Assembly: GCF_019059575.1 (NCBI RefSeq)
Contig: NW_024881967.1
Coordinates: 248,001 to 312,000, forward strand
Origin: Amphibalanus amphitrite
Lineage: Eukaryota > Arthropoda > Thecostraca > Balanomorpha > Balanidae
Direction of reading: 5' to 3'
DNA: 64,000 bases
Translations under genes and position numbers: made by a program
Shown: one piece after another, positions 46,253 through 59,326 of the stretch
Layout: the number at the start of each line of letters is the position of its first letter
Position numbering within the stretch: the stretch's first letter is position 1
Notes under the pieces: generated by a model
Told to the model about the DNA's origin: nothing
Seen by the model: the letters and a program-made list of their open reading frames with translations, nothing else
Databases searched by the model: none

Positions 46253-46778
46253 TCCAGAGCTTAACGTACACAAGCGCAGCGAAGGTGGCAAATTCTTCGA
46301 CTGATTTAAGATCTTTTGGACGCAGTCGGAGGTAATGGCGGAAAAGGGAGATCTTAAGGGTGTATCACTGCATATGACCTTCGACATCCAACGAGCGTGG
46401 TGGTCGACCCCCGTCACATCACCGGGAGGAAATTCGCCGAGGAAGAGAACACAGCTGAAGGCATTCTCGGTAGTCGTTCCGTGGCCAGAACTTGCCGGCC
46501 TGGAGAGCGCGCACGCAGAACACGACTGCGCCTGCTTTCCAAGCCTTTCCTTGGGGTTGTCGCAAGGCCGAAAGTCCTGCTGGTTGATATGTTGCCATCG
46601 TGTTCTGAAGAAGTCCACGAAAATCTTCGAACTCGGCCCTGACCCTGAGGTCGCCCCGAAGAGCATTTAGAAGACATGGCTGCAAACAACTTCGAGAATA
46701 TGGTGTCTGCACAGTAGCTCGGTATGTTGGTGTTACTGTGTTTGGTGTTACTCTGCTGTGTTTAGAGGCATAAGTCAA
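46053..46778 (-). pseudogene. Frameshifted coding remnant, probably of a repetitive element
   Basis: Three overlapping minus-strand frames together look like one broken protein. One reads LLNALRGDLRVRAEFEDFRG and then PRNDYRECLQL. A second reads FLGEFPPGDV and then DHHARWMSKVI. A third reads VYVKLWTEAFLLNEALTNDL. From memory, motifs like HHARWMxK occur in a repetitive protein family of unknown function in arthropod and other invertebrate genomes, but I cannot confirm this. Frameshifts separate the segments, so the copy is inactive. Confidence 0.5.
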
Positions 46779-49258
46779 AAGAGTCCTTGTATGTATATAT
46801 TATTTACGATCATGGGCGATCCACACATCGCGTGGCGATTACGAAGCAAATTTAATAGAAAACAAGTAAAACAGAATGGTGCATTGATGCCCAAAGTGAC
46901 GAAAAGGTCCAAAAATGCTACAACTGAATAAATAACGATACAGGAAGGAACACATAAGAACGATTCGCTGCAGCTTTGTCAGCAATAGCATAATACCGGC
47001 ACCAGCAGAATCTCGAGCTTTACCATGATTTGTGACACGCTACCAGCATATTACCATTATTCCAATTCGTGTAGCATTGATTGGCAATCTCAGCTTCGGC
47101 ATCATTGGCGTTTTACCGGCAGTACAGGATCATATTTTAGATTCCTAGCCGGCTGTGGCAAACGATACTGGCTACGCCGTTAGCAAGTCAATGGGAAATT
47201 GCACCCCTGTCTGGAGTGTCTTGAGGCAGTGGTAAATGAAGGAGAAAAAACACCAAACTCCACACAGTTGTCATACTAAAAGTAACCCGAAAAATAAAAT
47301 GCTCAAGTTCCACCAAACAAATTTGTTTTTTGACGCACCCTTATGTGTAACCAGCAGGTCTGTTCACGTTGCAATCAGCAATGCTAATTCTTTTCGAGCA
47401 TTTTTTTTTGCCAAACTTCAATAATCATTTGTACTCGCTGCGTAAGCTAAGTGCAACTCTGGACTGTTACCCGATGTCATTGTCTGCGTACAGCGATTCG
47501 GGGTGCTTTTTTTTGCTACAACAAATGCGTCTGGTATTTTTAATTTTGCGTATACATTTCTGCCATCTATTTTAATTATACCGCTTATCAAAATGGGATC
47601 ATATGTCGAGACGACCGCCGAATGCCGGCCCTCGAACCTCGTCAAGATGCGATTGTTACGCTACCCTCAATGAAATGACGCTCGCTCTCCATTTTCCAAC
47701 ATACCGCTCTGATCCATTCACGGGGGACCTGTTTTTAGTTGCTGACCCAATCACCTAACGGGTGAAATGCCAGCGGAGCGATTTGTTTCCGCCGTGAAGG
47801 CTGAAGTCTGCGGCCACAGACGAACGGCCGGCCGGTGGCGACCTTTCGCACGTTCTGATTGCTCTCCCGGTGGTATTATTAGGGTGTCCCGAAATAGCGG
47901 CCGGCGTGGGCGGCCGCCTTTGCCCGGGGCCGCTCGCCGCGCCGTTTGAAAGCGGCCGGGATCAACTTGACGTGCCAATTCGCGAAACTTTGTGGACCCA
48001 ACCGACGGCCGACTGTGTTAAATCGGGACAGGTTGGTGCTCCCTTAGGCACGGAAACGGATTTCCGACAATCTGAATGTGTCGTGATTGTAGGTGCAAGG
48101 GAAAGCCCCTTTAGCAAACGATACCGTCAAATGTGCTTTTATTTTATAATGGGTAAGTTAAGAATTTGCTTGCATTAATATGTGTGCTGCTGCGGCTGTG
48201 AACATTTTCCGTGGGCTGAGGGCTAACACCTCAGGTGAATCAGGTAAATCAAACATTCATTCGTTTTAGTGTATATTTTTGCAAACTTACAGGGGAGAGA
48301 GGTCATATTGCGCCACCTTAAGGATATCGGCCTATTGCGGCTAAAGTTGACCAGCTGTCATGTTTGATGATATTTCAAATTGTACCTCAGTTATTTTGGC
48401 ATCAAATAACAACTCCCAATTTGTATCACACCCAGACAAATTAACAAGAGAAAAGTTTTCCGACACACCTGCAAAGGGCGCATTTACGGACTACCCCATC
48501 AAAAAGCGCCCATGCCTCTCATGTAAAAGCGCCCTATTAAAAACAACGGTTTGCCACCTAACTAAGTAGCCTATTTGAACGTGTCAGCCCATTAACCATT
48601 TATGCTGTGAAGGCTAAGGTAATGGTAAGGTGAGCGCTCTAATAATCAAAGCGTTCAATGAAATGTGTCCCAACCACCAGATGCTGTTTCTCTGAGTTGA
48701 AGAATAGGGCGCAAATAGGGTGGGCGCAATTACGAATGGAACACATTTTTCATGAGCTTCAAATATGGCGACGACAGCGAAGCCACGGTGGTGATAAACT
48801 TTCAAAACTACCATTAAACGAGCAATTAACAATGATTATTAGTTGAATCACTATCTCTAAGATAAACCATGACACTAGCAAAGGTCGAAATAGACTGTTT
48901 CGCGTAAGAAAATAGAGGAAATCACAAAAAATGGTCTACGAGAAAGCTGAGACACCTCACCTGCCCCCGTGGACCGGAAGAAGAGCGAGTTATTGGTGGT
49001 GAAGTAAATGCACACATTCGAGTATTCGTTCGAATCGAATTTTGGGCAGGAGGAAAGTGTGGCGCATTTAAGAACATGGCGCAATATGACCTCTCTCCCC
49101 CAAATGTTGTGGGTGCTGCTTAGCTTTAGAGGCTTTCTGTCTATCGTCCAAAATCTTTCGAGGGTTATGTTCCTGCCTCGTCATTTTGTCCATGCTTGTA
49201 AATTCTTACGGATTTCAGCAGCATTAGTCAGGCACTTCCGCCAAGTAAGATCACGTTT
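46779..49258. other. No supported gene
   Basis: AT-rich DNA with one CpG-rich patch (47760-47960). Near 47.63 kb a short B-box-like sequence is visible on the minus strand, but it is too weak to call. No exon is recognisable. Confidence 0.4.
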
Positions 49259-49953
49259 TTAAAGGGACAGTATCATCGAAAAAAAAATCAATGTATGGAG
49301 CTGATTTTTTTTTGCTAGCATTTCTTATTTTTCTGAATCAGAAAAACATAGTTTGAGGACCGAACTCGGTGAAAAATATTTTTTCATGAGCGAGTCATTT
49401 TCATGAGCGAACCACCACTACAAGCATGGCCGCCACTTTGGAAGCCTGCGAAATTACTACAGAACTGGCGCAGTTAATACATTATTGACGCTACGCTTAC
49501 GCGGCCGCTCTTCTGATTGAGTTGTCGTTGAGATCGAGACTGATCAGATGACGTCATACATATACGTCATACATTGGAGGGAGTTTGTGATTCAAGCTGG
49601 AGGAATTCCTTTGTTGAGCCGCTAGAATCCGAAGGAAACAGCGGAAATTGCCTACGACTATTTAATGAATTTAACGGTGATGAATAAGTGCGAAAAACGT
49701 TTTGGCTTTATAAAATTTGATGAAATGACCAGGGTAAAAGTTTTATTACTGGCGGTCAATTCAAAACGGCGCAAACATTTAAACAGTGAAGATAGTGAAG
49801 CACGATTCAAAGTGTAGTACACCTTTCGTACTTTGAGCGGCGATAGCGGGGTAACGGTGTGGAGCTTCGAGGATCGGTCTTCAGTTCCCGGACCAGAAAG
49901 GTGGGGCCTATGCAATGTCAAATTTCATCAAAATGGTGATACTGTCCCTTTAA
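49259..49953. mobile_element. TTAA-ended MITE, 695 bp
   Basis: The left end reads TTAAAGGGACAGTATCATC and the right end is its inverse complement, GGTGATACTGTCCCTTTAA. The edges are TTAA at 49259-49262 and 49950-49953. The architecture parallels the element at 29871-30426 (TTAAAGG start), though the sequences differ. It has no transposase. Confidence 0.75.
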
Positions 49954-51400
49954 AGCCAATGGTGGGAAATTAAAGGCTTTGAAACGGACTTGGATGTTTC
50001 TTTGTTTCGCCTGCAACATTTCCAACAACGTAAATAATCACTGACCCAGAGATCAGTTGGACCTTGGCATTGCACAAGGTTTCTCAGCGACTGAGGCTTT
50101 GAAAATGTTGAAGGGTCCCATTCTTTTCCCTCGACTGGCACGAGAAGCCAGAGGAATTTCCACCTACCCCCACCGACGAGCGGTATGTGGTACTGAGAGC
50201 GAAGACGACCTTACCTTTCCGGTTTCCCAAATAGAGCCTGCCAATTTTTCCTCTTCAGGCGGCCGGATGCTTTGTTTAGAATTCCATCCATCTTCTTTTG
50301 TCGGTATGCATATTGTGGCGAAATTGGAGCTAACGTCTTTCGGAAACGGGTCCGGACCTGTGCCAAGAGGTAAGCGCGGCTCCCCGAGTGTGGTCTGTCT
50401 ACGTAATGCCGCTCGCTTGCCTCCATTTTCGTTTCTGTTGACGTCCATGGCCCCGTTCCACGCTGGTCTCCTAGTTTTCCGCCGTGTTTGGCCGTTGGCA
50501 GATGTGAAGCCTCGACGACTGTGGTGTACTAGATTTTCTTGTGAACTTTGTGACCCGTAGTACTAGTGGACCAAAATATCCCACTGAGATTGGTCCAGTG
50601 ACGTCAGATGTCGGTGATGCATTACGGCCTGATGGCCGATAGTTATTTTTGTTCATGAGCAGCCTGTTGAATGCAGGTTAGCAAGGACATGTTGGCGTTG
50701 CGAATGGTAGATTTTATTCAGGGTGTCGTACGACTCAGTCATCTCATCTCGCGTTAACGTGGGTGGTATTCATCGCTTATGGTAAATACAGCCCATCTCT
50801 GACCATGATAATGTCAGCTGTGGGTTGGTAACACCAGTCGGTTGCTGGGCACAGTTTGTGTCAGGTCATCGCCGGATAGTCTCACAAAACCGCCTCTGTT
50901 TGATGTTATTCTGCTGTCACTTTTTCATGTGTCGTCGGAATTGGTTCTTGTCTTCGGGTTAGCCTGGAGGAGTTTTCTGGAAATGCATGTTTATGTAAGC
51001 CTCTCTTTTTCATATTCAGCACATGGTGATCTCACAGAATGAGAAGACTCAGATCGCTCCTATGGCTTATTTTCGTCCCTCCGAACTGAGTCTTAGGTGT
51101 ACGGCACGCTCCATTTGAGGCTGTCCCGACGGGGTCTCTGTCTGGGTTTCAGTACGATGAATAGTTGGCGTCATTTAGCACAGGCCGCCAACTGTTCCTG
51201 ATTTCCGTCTACCCTTCTGGGACGATCATGGGCCGTCTATTGCAGCATTCCAGTAGTCCTCAGTGGGTAGTTCTCCTACGCCGGCAGGGCTAACGTGACC
51301 CGCCCAGGGATAGGTATCGTGTGAACTGTGCGCCAACGCTCCGTGCAGGGCGAATTGTAATCCGCGTCGTAATAGTTCGCTAAGATCCTCCGTACGTCGC
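49954..51400. other. No supported feature
   Basis: A plus-strand open frame (50057-50560) has a donor-like GTAAGC at 50371 but no acceptor, homology or convincing composition, so I do not call it a gene. Confidence 0.35.
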
Positions 51401-51617
51401 GCATATATCCGTAATGTTCCGCGCGGCCGTCTGGCTCCGCAAACGCGATATGTTGCGTTCCGTCACGTCCGCGCGAGCGAGCTGCCGCTCACTGCCGGCC
51501 GGGTCGACTTCGAGGACCACCGCGCAGTCGCGTATCGCAAACTAGCTGACGCGACGCGTCGCCACCGGCCGCGTCGCGGCGGCGGGCGCGCTATTAATGC
51601 CGCATCGCAAAAACACC

Positions 51618-51637
51618 CAGCTGGTGTCTATTTTTAG
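51618..51637. promoter_or_regulatory. E-box next to a MEF2 site in a CpG-rich block
   Basis: CAGCTG (51618-51623) is followed four bases later by CTATTTTTAG (51628-51637), which matches the MEF2 consensus YTAWWWWTAR. E-box plus MEF2 is the classic arrangement of muscle enhancers. The surrounding block (51400-52030) is very CpG-rich and could be a promoter or enhancer. Confidence 0.4.
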
Positions 51638-52039
51638 CCGGGCTGCAGCCTCCGAGCCGCCGCCGCCCATTCGCCCCCGGGCGGTATTGATCGCTGCAAG
51701 GCGGGCGCGGATTGGTGCGGCGCGCGCCGGCGCCGAGGGCGCGCCGTGGCGGCGGCAGCGGCGTGCTGTGTTTACTGCCGGCGGCCGGCTGACCTTCGAC
51801 GGTGGCCAGTGGGACGCGCGGCAGCGGCGCGGCGGGACGTGCGGCGTGAGCGCAGTGCAGCTCGGTGGTTCCGCGACGAGACGGGACGAGTGGTGCGCGC
51901 GCACGCGACAGAGTCCAGAGGAGCACGGCGGAGGGATTCGGGAATGCAGGTGGGTGCCGCCGACGCCGTGGTTCGGCCGGTGACGCCAGAGTGGCCAAGA
52001 GCCAGCCGGGAGGTGTGGCTGGGGCGGGATGATGTGGTT

Positions 52040-55000
52040 CAACGGTAGCGAAATAGCTCAACTCTGTTACCATCTGAGGGCTGAGCCTCACTTAGGAGAA
52101 CCCCACAGTCTAATGCTTCATCAAGCTCTCTCATTTGTCCCAGTGACCCTTCGTAGGATGTTGCTAACTCCTCTCTTGGCACCCACCCTCCTCCCTTCCA
52201 CCCCTGCGCCCCTCACCCGCTTGGCACCGTTCCAATCTGCTCTTTTCCTGGAGCGCGCCGCGTGACCTCAGCTTCTGCAGGCCCAGTTATCCAGACCATG
52301 CAATCGTCCCTTCGTACCTCTTAGCTCTGTCACGACTTCTCTCTGACCTTCCGTGATGTGCCAGAGGCGATCACTCTCAGTCTGTCTGTTTAATCACCGC
52401 TCTGCAGTTGATGTCTGTGACCATGCGGTAGTCACATACACCTGTCTGCCATGTGTTCTTGCCTGCCGGAGCGATCTCAGCGCTCCTCAGTCCTCACCAT
52501 AGGGTGATCTAGCGTTCCATTGTCCGCGGTGTGACCGCTCGGGTGTCTGTCGTCGGGTGCCCCTGCCGCCGCCGTCTCCGTCGGTGGTGCTCCCGGGCCC
52601 AAAGTATGTCCGGTCGAAGCTCGTCCTTCCGGGTGGCGCGTCTGGACACGCCCACTCCCGTGGGGGATCGCGACCGTGGGGGTCAAGGCCGTACTCTTAC
52701 TGCGCCGGAGTCTGAGGGCGTAGGCGCGGGGAAGGGGCGTGGTGGTGAAGGGTTGGTAGCATTGGGGCCAAGAAGAGCACGAAGTTGCTGCTTTGGTAGT
52801 TTTTCAGCAGATGTGAAGGATGCATGGAGGGTGCTGCGGGACGCCTCTGTGACCTGGGTCCTCTCATCCGGATAGTTAATTTGAATTTGAGGATTGTTAT
52901 TGGCCATTGATAGACAAATGCCGGATAGGAAAATCCTGACTCTTGGGCAGAAAGAATTGAAGTTCTGAAGAAATAGAGGTCGCGAAACTAATTATGCTTT
53001 GTGGACAAGATGTTTTACTTTTAATTGCTTTTGTTTGACTGATAAATGAATTTTGTTTCTGCTGAGAAAACCTCTCCTGTCTGCTGCGGGCTGTAGCAGG
53101 GATATGGACTATCCACACACTGTGCGGAGGTCCGCACTTATGATCGGAGCTGATCCTGCACCTGTCACTGCAGAGGGCTGCTCCGAAGGTCCCGCCGCTG
53201 GTGTGGGCAGCCCGCCACGCTCACCGTTAGCCGTGCGGCGCTCAGCACGGAGCTGACACCGGCCGTGGTCAGCGGCGCAGCGCTGACGCACGTGATGCGT
53301 CTGACACACGCGGCCAGTTGTTTCGTCAGCCGCAGTCGCGCTGACCGACCGACTGGCCTGACCGGCTGGACCGGCGAGCCGGATCCCGCCCGAGCCGGTG
53401 GGCTGGAGCGCGCTGGGGAGGCCGCCCGCGCCCCGGTGAATGATGCGCAGTGCACACTGCACACCCCGGTACAGCTGTCATAGGACGGGTGCGGCGTCCG
53501 ATTAACTATCCAGTGAACAACTTGACCATACTCGACGCTATCTTTCTGGCTCGGACTCGGCGGAACAGGCTTCCGCTTCCTCCCCGGTAACTACAACCTG
53601 CCCTAGCACTGTATACCGGACGTGCATCTGATCCGAGCCGGCAGATTCTCTCTGCACATTATGTGGCGTCCGGGCCGGTGGTGTGCCCTGCTACCACGTG
53701 CAGCGCTGAACGCCTCAGAACCAGTTTGCGGCACCACCAGTCCACTCCTCACCCCTGCTTGCCGGCCGTGCACTCGGAACGAGGCCGCTCCCCTCAGCCG
53801 TATCCTGTCTACCCACGCCACCGCCCGACTTATGACGCCCTCAGGCTGTTTGCCGGACCTCGCACAGCACGTTGAGGCGCTGTTTCTGTGTTGGTCATGA
53901 GGAGGGGCCTTTGGCGTCGTTTCGTGCGCTGGCACCGTTGCGTTGCGCCGGTCAGTGTGGGGCCAGGTGCCGAGCAGCGTCCGGGGGCGGTGCGAGTGAG
54001 GCAGGACGAGATATGTGCTCTGTTCCGGGTGCTCTGCATGGTTTAGTGGTCATCAGGCCCAGCGCTGGTGGCCAGAGGCAATTGGGGATGGTCAGGGAGA
54101 GAGATAATAAAAAAGTGCGGGGTGGATGGAGAGGTTCTCTAGTGGTGACTATCTTGTGCAATGGGATGAACCCGTTGGGTGCTGTTGGAGAGCATGGCTG
54201 GATGGGTGAGACGTTATGTAACAGTCAGACTCAGCACTCATTGGGGGCTATCATTGCAATGCCCCGATGCTGACTCTTGACTCTTGTCGATTCCATACCA
54301 GGCGGAGGTTCCGACTAAACAAAGGTTTGATGTGTTTTAGCATGGCTTATTCTGAGAACGGGCCATGTTAGCTGCCAGCTTAGGTCATCAAGATGCATAT
54401 GAATGTGTACATATTTATGGTTCATGATGTACGGGTTGATGTCTGCCGTACTATTTCGGGTTGCATCCTTTTGAAGTCAGCGTTCTAAGTGAGCATGTGA
54501 TTGCTTTCTAACTCGCAGGGGCAGGCCACATCCGGATGGGTTGGGGCTGTGCAGTAGCTGTTCATCCTTGCACTGCTGAGACCTGCTTGGTACACAGACT
54601 GGTGGATTGTATCATGTGCCGTGGAATCCCTCTGTTGCGTTGACCTTTCATTGTGGCAACTTCCTCAGTCATCGGCAAATAGCGCTGGCGATCAGCAGTC
54701 ATTGGAGTCCTGGCATTCAGCCAGACTACACACTGCAACGCTCCTTGCCTGGCGCCAAGCATCAAACGACGTGCACTTTCAGTTGTTGCAAACCGGAATC
54801 CCTGCACGCCATGAATGCAAATAAAACCGGGCGCCCCATGCATTTCCGAAGCTTAGTGGTGCCGTGTGGGGTTTCACGGCATTCGACCGGGGCGTCACGT
54901 GGTACGCGGCGGCTTTAGTACGACGGGTCACGTGGTACTATGGGAGGATTTAGTGTGGCTCTATCGGCGCCGCGTCGTATGTTGTATATGAATGACCGGT

Positions 55001-57800
55001 CAATGGGTGCCGCTGGCCACAAGTGGGACGTGTCCCGTGGCACGTCACCTCATAAGTACAAGAAATGGGGATTATGGCAGGATAAACATCGGTCTCCAGG
55101 TGATTTGTGACGTGGATGCCTCGTCTATATCACGACGGCGTCATTTGTTTGCATTATTGTGTTTTTCCTAGCAAATCCGATGCATATTATCTTTCTGGTG
55201 TTCTCTGACAGTCCGACAGCTATATGCCATTCATCAGTATATTGCTGTGCTGAAATTTTTTAATGTAAAGTAGACATATTTACACCGATGTAAACTGCAC
55301 CAGTCACATGTGAAAGAGGAGCAGCATTTATCTCTCCCGTCATCTGAGCTGCCCCCCATGACATTTCACGGAACCGCAGCACAAAATTCACATTGGTTGA
55401 GATCCAGGACAGCATCCGCACGGCACCGGTCGGTAGCAGCGGGCTGGTTCCACGGAGAGGGCGGCCGGTACCCTGCGCTGAGTCACCGGCGCCGACCGGG
55501 CCGGCCGGAGGGCTGTTTGTTCGGGTGCAGCCATGTGCAGATCGAGGCAACTATTTATACGCCGGGTGATAACCCAGTTCTGCAGCCAGGGCGGCATGAC
55601 CTCGCAGGGGATCCTGTGGAACGCGGGCGGGACTGCACCGGGTGCTTCGAATGCATTCGACCAGATGCCGAGAGTCGTGGTACGGAAATATGCGGCATGA
55701 AAGCAAATACAGGGCTGATTTGAACGTCCATCGAAGACGTTCGTGCGTTGAAGAGGTCTTACTGAGCATGAAGGCTGCTAAGCTTTCACCCCTTAGTTGC
55801 TCATCCTGGAGCTTCGCCAAGGCGTTGCGCATAGCCAAATGATGTGGGTGAACATTGAGTGCAGTGCCCTCGTTGCTGAGCACGCTGATCCAGTGTACCG
55901 ACCGGTGCCTCTGTGGACGACTCGTTCTCAGTTACTCCCGGAAAAGGTAAACGTGATCTCATTACTGCGACAGGGCCTAATTTATTGCACATGCTGGCCT
56001 TGCTGGCTGTCAAGGGGATAATGTTCGATCCTAGATCTGCACCACAACAACGTCCAGCGGATTGCATCATGTATGCGCTCAGCTCACCGCTGTCGTGAAG
56101 TCGGCCTGTGTACCTCGCTCGTAAACCCGAGTGTCGTCGGGGCTTTGGCAATACGGCACAAGCGTGGGCATTGCAGCTCGGCCGCTGGCGGGTCCAGCAC
56201 CTGAAGCGTGCCCTCTGAAATCCAATTACTGCTACACCGCTGACCTATGGCGATGATCGATGAGATCGACGTGCTCCACGTGCCGATGTGATGAGCCTGT
56301 GCCTGAGGGAAACCGCCGCGTCGGAACGCAGACCCGTTATCGAACTTCCTAGTGTAGCGATGTGATCGAAGTTCCTAGTGGAGCGATGCTTCCAACCCCG
56401 TGGCGGAAGCTCGTCGAACTTCTTGACGCAGTTGACAGCAGAGAATCACTACATGTGTTTCTATTGTTCTGTCCCGGTTACTTCCGGTCGTAGCTGGTAA
56501 CATCCGGTCATACCTGAGGTTTCCGGTTCCTCCAGCTTGTTTCCGGGGTCTCCGGTGGCGTCTGCTGGCCTTCGACGGTACTTGGTGTCTTCCTGGGACA
56601 CCGAGTCTTGTCCAGTGACATTGTTATCCGCCCGAACGTTCCAGTTTTTGGATGCTATGCGAATCATGCCGACAGCAGGCTGTTGCGGTGCAGAGGCCCC
56701 GCCCGGTTTGTTTTAGGTGGCCTTCTGGCGGGTGCCGGGACGTTTTGGGCGCTGACTTTGGCGCCACTTTGGGCCACCGTAATACATTAACGCGGGCAAA
56801 CACATGGTCCGCTAGCGCCACAAATTAGCGTGCAGAAGTCCGCCGTGAAAACGCCCAGCGCCACAGTTACCTCCGGTAGATTGATTGACCGGAAATATTT
56901 ATGAACTGTCGGGTGACGGGAGCTTTGGCTACGATTCTTCTGCGTCCTGGCCAGCAACCAGTGGCGGTGCTGGATAGGGACCTTCTTAGAGATAAGAGGT
57001 CTTTACCGGTGGGGAGCACCGGTGAGTGGACTGAGCGCTCACGGAGACAGCGGAATTGCGCTGTCAGCGACCATTTCTATGTTCTGAGAATAAGAGCGGC
57101 GATACAGAGCAGTGGGCTGTCATGCGCGAAGCAGCCGGCAGTGGCGTGTGGTTGCCGTGCACCACTGAGATAAATGGTGAACTGTTTTTGTGGGGAAATG
57201 CGGACAGCAACTGCAGCGGGGGCGGCTGATGTGCCGACACTCTGCTCCGTGATTGTTGGTGACGTGCGCGGAGTACACGTCACATCACATATGCAGTGGA
57301 CTGAAATGCGCTTTTGCTGTCGCTCCGATTTGACATACTCCCATTTATCCGTACTGGGGCTTCCCAGCACAATCCAGGCGGCGAAACCCCTAAGTTGATG
57401 CCGCTTGAAAGCCACGCTGTTGCCACTAGCATGATTCTGTGAACGAATGCTTTACTTATTACTCTGGGCTCCTCGATGGTCGCGTTTGCTACATCATCAC
57501 GTTTTCATCTCTATCACATTTCGTCATCTTCACATTTCCTTACACATTTCTACGGCCTTCAGCCACAAGCCGTCTTATCTGACGTACCCCTGCCTTCTCC
57601 ACGCCTCAACTTTGCCTCTCCTGTCGCTTCCTCCGGTCCTGAACTACGAACAGGACCCCGGAGCTTCCTCATTAGGAGTCTCCCGACTTCCATGCGTCCT
57701 AGGCTCCTCACGGCCAATGCTCCTGGGATTTGCATTGTGCTCGCTCCCCGTCTCAGTTCGGCGGCGACAACTGAGGTGTCCAGCCGCTCCAACTCGCTCT
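52040..57800. other. Mixed DNA with scattered CpG-rich patches, no supported gene
   Basis: CpG-rich patches occur at about 52.5-52.7, 53.15-53.45 and 55.4-55.5 kb. Open frames there overlap on both strands, as expected from low stop density. A frame at 52606 beginning MSGRSSSFRVARLD looks start-like but has no good donor or family match. I call nothing. Confidence 0.4.
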
Positions 57801-58025
57801 CCATCTTTCCACCTCCAACTAACGTCAGTTGCCGTCGCCACTCAGCGCTCGTCGCCCGCCGTTCGCTGACGACATTCTCCGGTCCGTTCTCGCGGGGCGG
57901 CCTGGAGCTGACATTTGGTGGGCGGCGGCGCGGCGGCCCGTCTATTCCTAGCGCCGGCGTCGTCTCTTTGTGGCGCAGCGGCGTTCATCTCTCGGCCGCC
58001 GCGATCGACCGACGCCGCGCCGGCT

Positions 58026-58035
58026 CTATTTATAG
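58026..58035. promoter_or_regulatory. MEF2-type site in a CpG-rich block
   Basis: CTATTTATAG is a perfect, palindrome-like MEF2 consensus within the CpG-rich block 57800-58180. It could also be read as a TATA-like element. No transcript start can be tied to it. Confidence 0.3.
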
Positions 58036-58199
58036 ACGGCGCCGGTATTACGGGCGCCGCCGACGACCGCGCCGGCCCGTCGACGGCGTTATTTCCGACC
58101 ATGCGTCGACGGCGCTGCGTGCGTAAACGATGGCGCTGCGAGCGTGCGTGTGGGGTGCGCCCGGGACGGGGCCGGGGAGGGAGGTGGAGCTCGAAGTGG

Positions 58200-59224
58200 G
58201 TGATGATGGTGATCGATGCGGGGAGAGAGGGAGAGGTGGGAAGGGGGCGGTAGTGAGTTACTGGGGTTCCCGGCAGTGTTAAAACGAGGTCAGCTAATGC
58301 TGTTTGTTGTCAGCGGCGCGGCAAGAGGTGATTAGCTTAAGTGATTGACTTTTGCCAGAAGTCTATTTGTGGTTTGCGAGTGGTTGTGACCGCGGTATTC
58401 GTTATTTATTTTGGTTTCCCAAATGTCCGCCTCAATAGCTCGGACGGAAGAGCTGACTGCCTAGGCGTGGTTAGGAATTGGTTCGATTTATTTCAGTGCC
58501 GGTAATTTACTTCTGACGGGGAATGGTCTGCGATCAATGTCAGTAGCGCTGTTGGCAGTGTCAGTGGGGATCTTTCACGACCCGTCTACGCGTCTCGAGT
58601 TCGACACGACCGGAAAGCTTTGCCCCTCTCAGGTACCGATTTGATCAAGGAACCACGCCGAGCTGCATGCTGCTGCAGAGGGGACGTTATATAATACGAT
58701 ATGATATAAACGCTCCTCGTCCATGACGTACGCTACACGTCGCTGCGCTGCTGTGGTCCACGTGGCCGATAGTGCGGCGCTGGAGAGCGGCGGGGGCGTC
58801 AGTTCCGTCACCGTCCGTATATTGACCCGTGGGCTCCCTCCGCCGCGTGGTGTGCTCCATCTTACCATCAGCACCTCGTCCCCCGAGCTTCCGCCACGGC
58901 CCTACGGCGCTCCTACTTTGTGCAGTCCCTGGTGCACCCATTTGGCCGGCGTTTGGCCGTGCCGTGTGCAGTTAGTCTCGGCTCATTGTCCGGCGCCTGA
59001 CTCAGTCGTCTATTCCGGTCGTATGGGTGACTGCTGACGGCTGACCCAATGACTAGGCCGCCTGGTATCCCGGCCACGCTGAGTCAGCCCCCGGGGGCCT
59101 GGAGAGGTCATCACCGGGGGAGGGGTTAACGGGGAGAGGGGTCATCATAGTGGTGGTGGATCAACGTCAGAAAATGGAAGGAAAACGAGCACGATGCTCT
59201 AAAACAGTGCTCTGAAAGTATCCC
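58200..59224. other. No supported feature
   Basis: Ordinary mixed DNA. No exon, RNA gene or repeat is evident. Confidence 0.4.
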
Positions 59225-59326
59225 TTCCTCCTCTCTTCTTCCTCCTCTCTCTCCCTCCCTCTCTCTCTCTCTCTCTCTTCCTCTCTCTCTCTCTCTTTCT
59301 CTCTCCTCTCTCCCTCTTGCTCTCCT
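59225..59326. repeat. CT-rich microsatellite
   Basis: About 100 bases of CTCT, CCTC and CTTC units, including two runs of more than nine CT units. The purine-rich complement explains the Arg/Glu-repeat open frames on the minus strand, which are not genes. Confidence 0.9.

Noticed and set aside
47590..47660. Second tRNA-like or SINE head near GAGGTTCGAGGGCC on the minus strand
   Set aside because: Only a weak B-box-like match; no tail, no target duplication and no second box in the right place.
50057..50560. 167-codon plus-strand frame with an internal GTAAGC
   Set aside because: No acceptor, no homology, ordinary composition; chance frame.
52606..52780. Start-like frame MSGRSSSFRVARLD, reminiscent of RFxV-type WNK-pathway docking segments
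   Set aside because: No convincing splice donor follows and the resemblance is limited to a few residues; too weak to call a gene.
57476..58126. Plus-strand open frame of 216 codons
   Set aside because: It lies in a CpG-rich block where stops are rare, overlaps other open frames, has no splice context and reads like random composition (Arg/Ser/Pro-rich).
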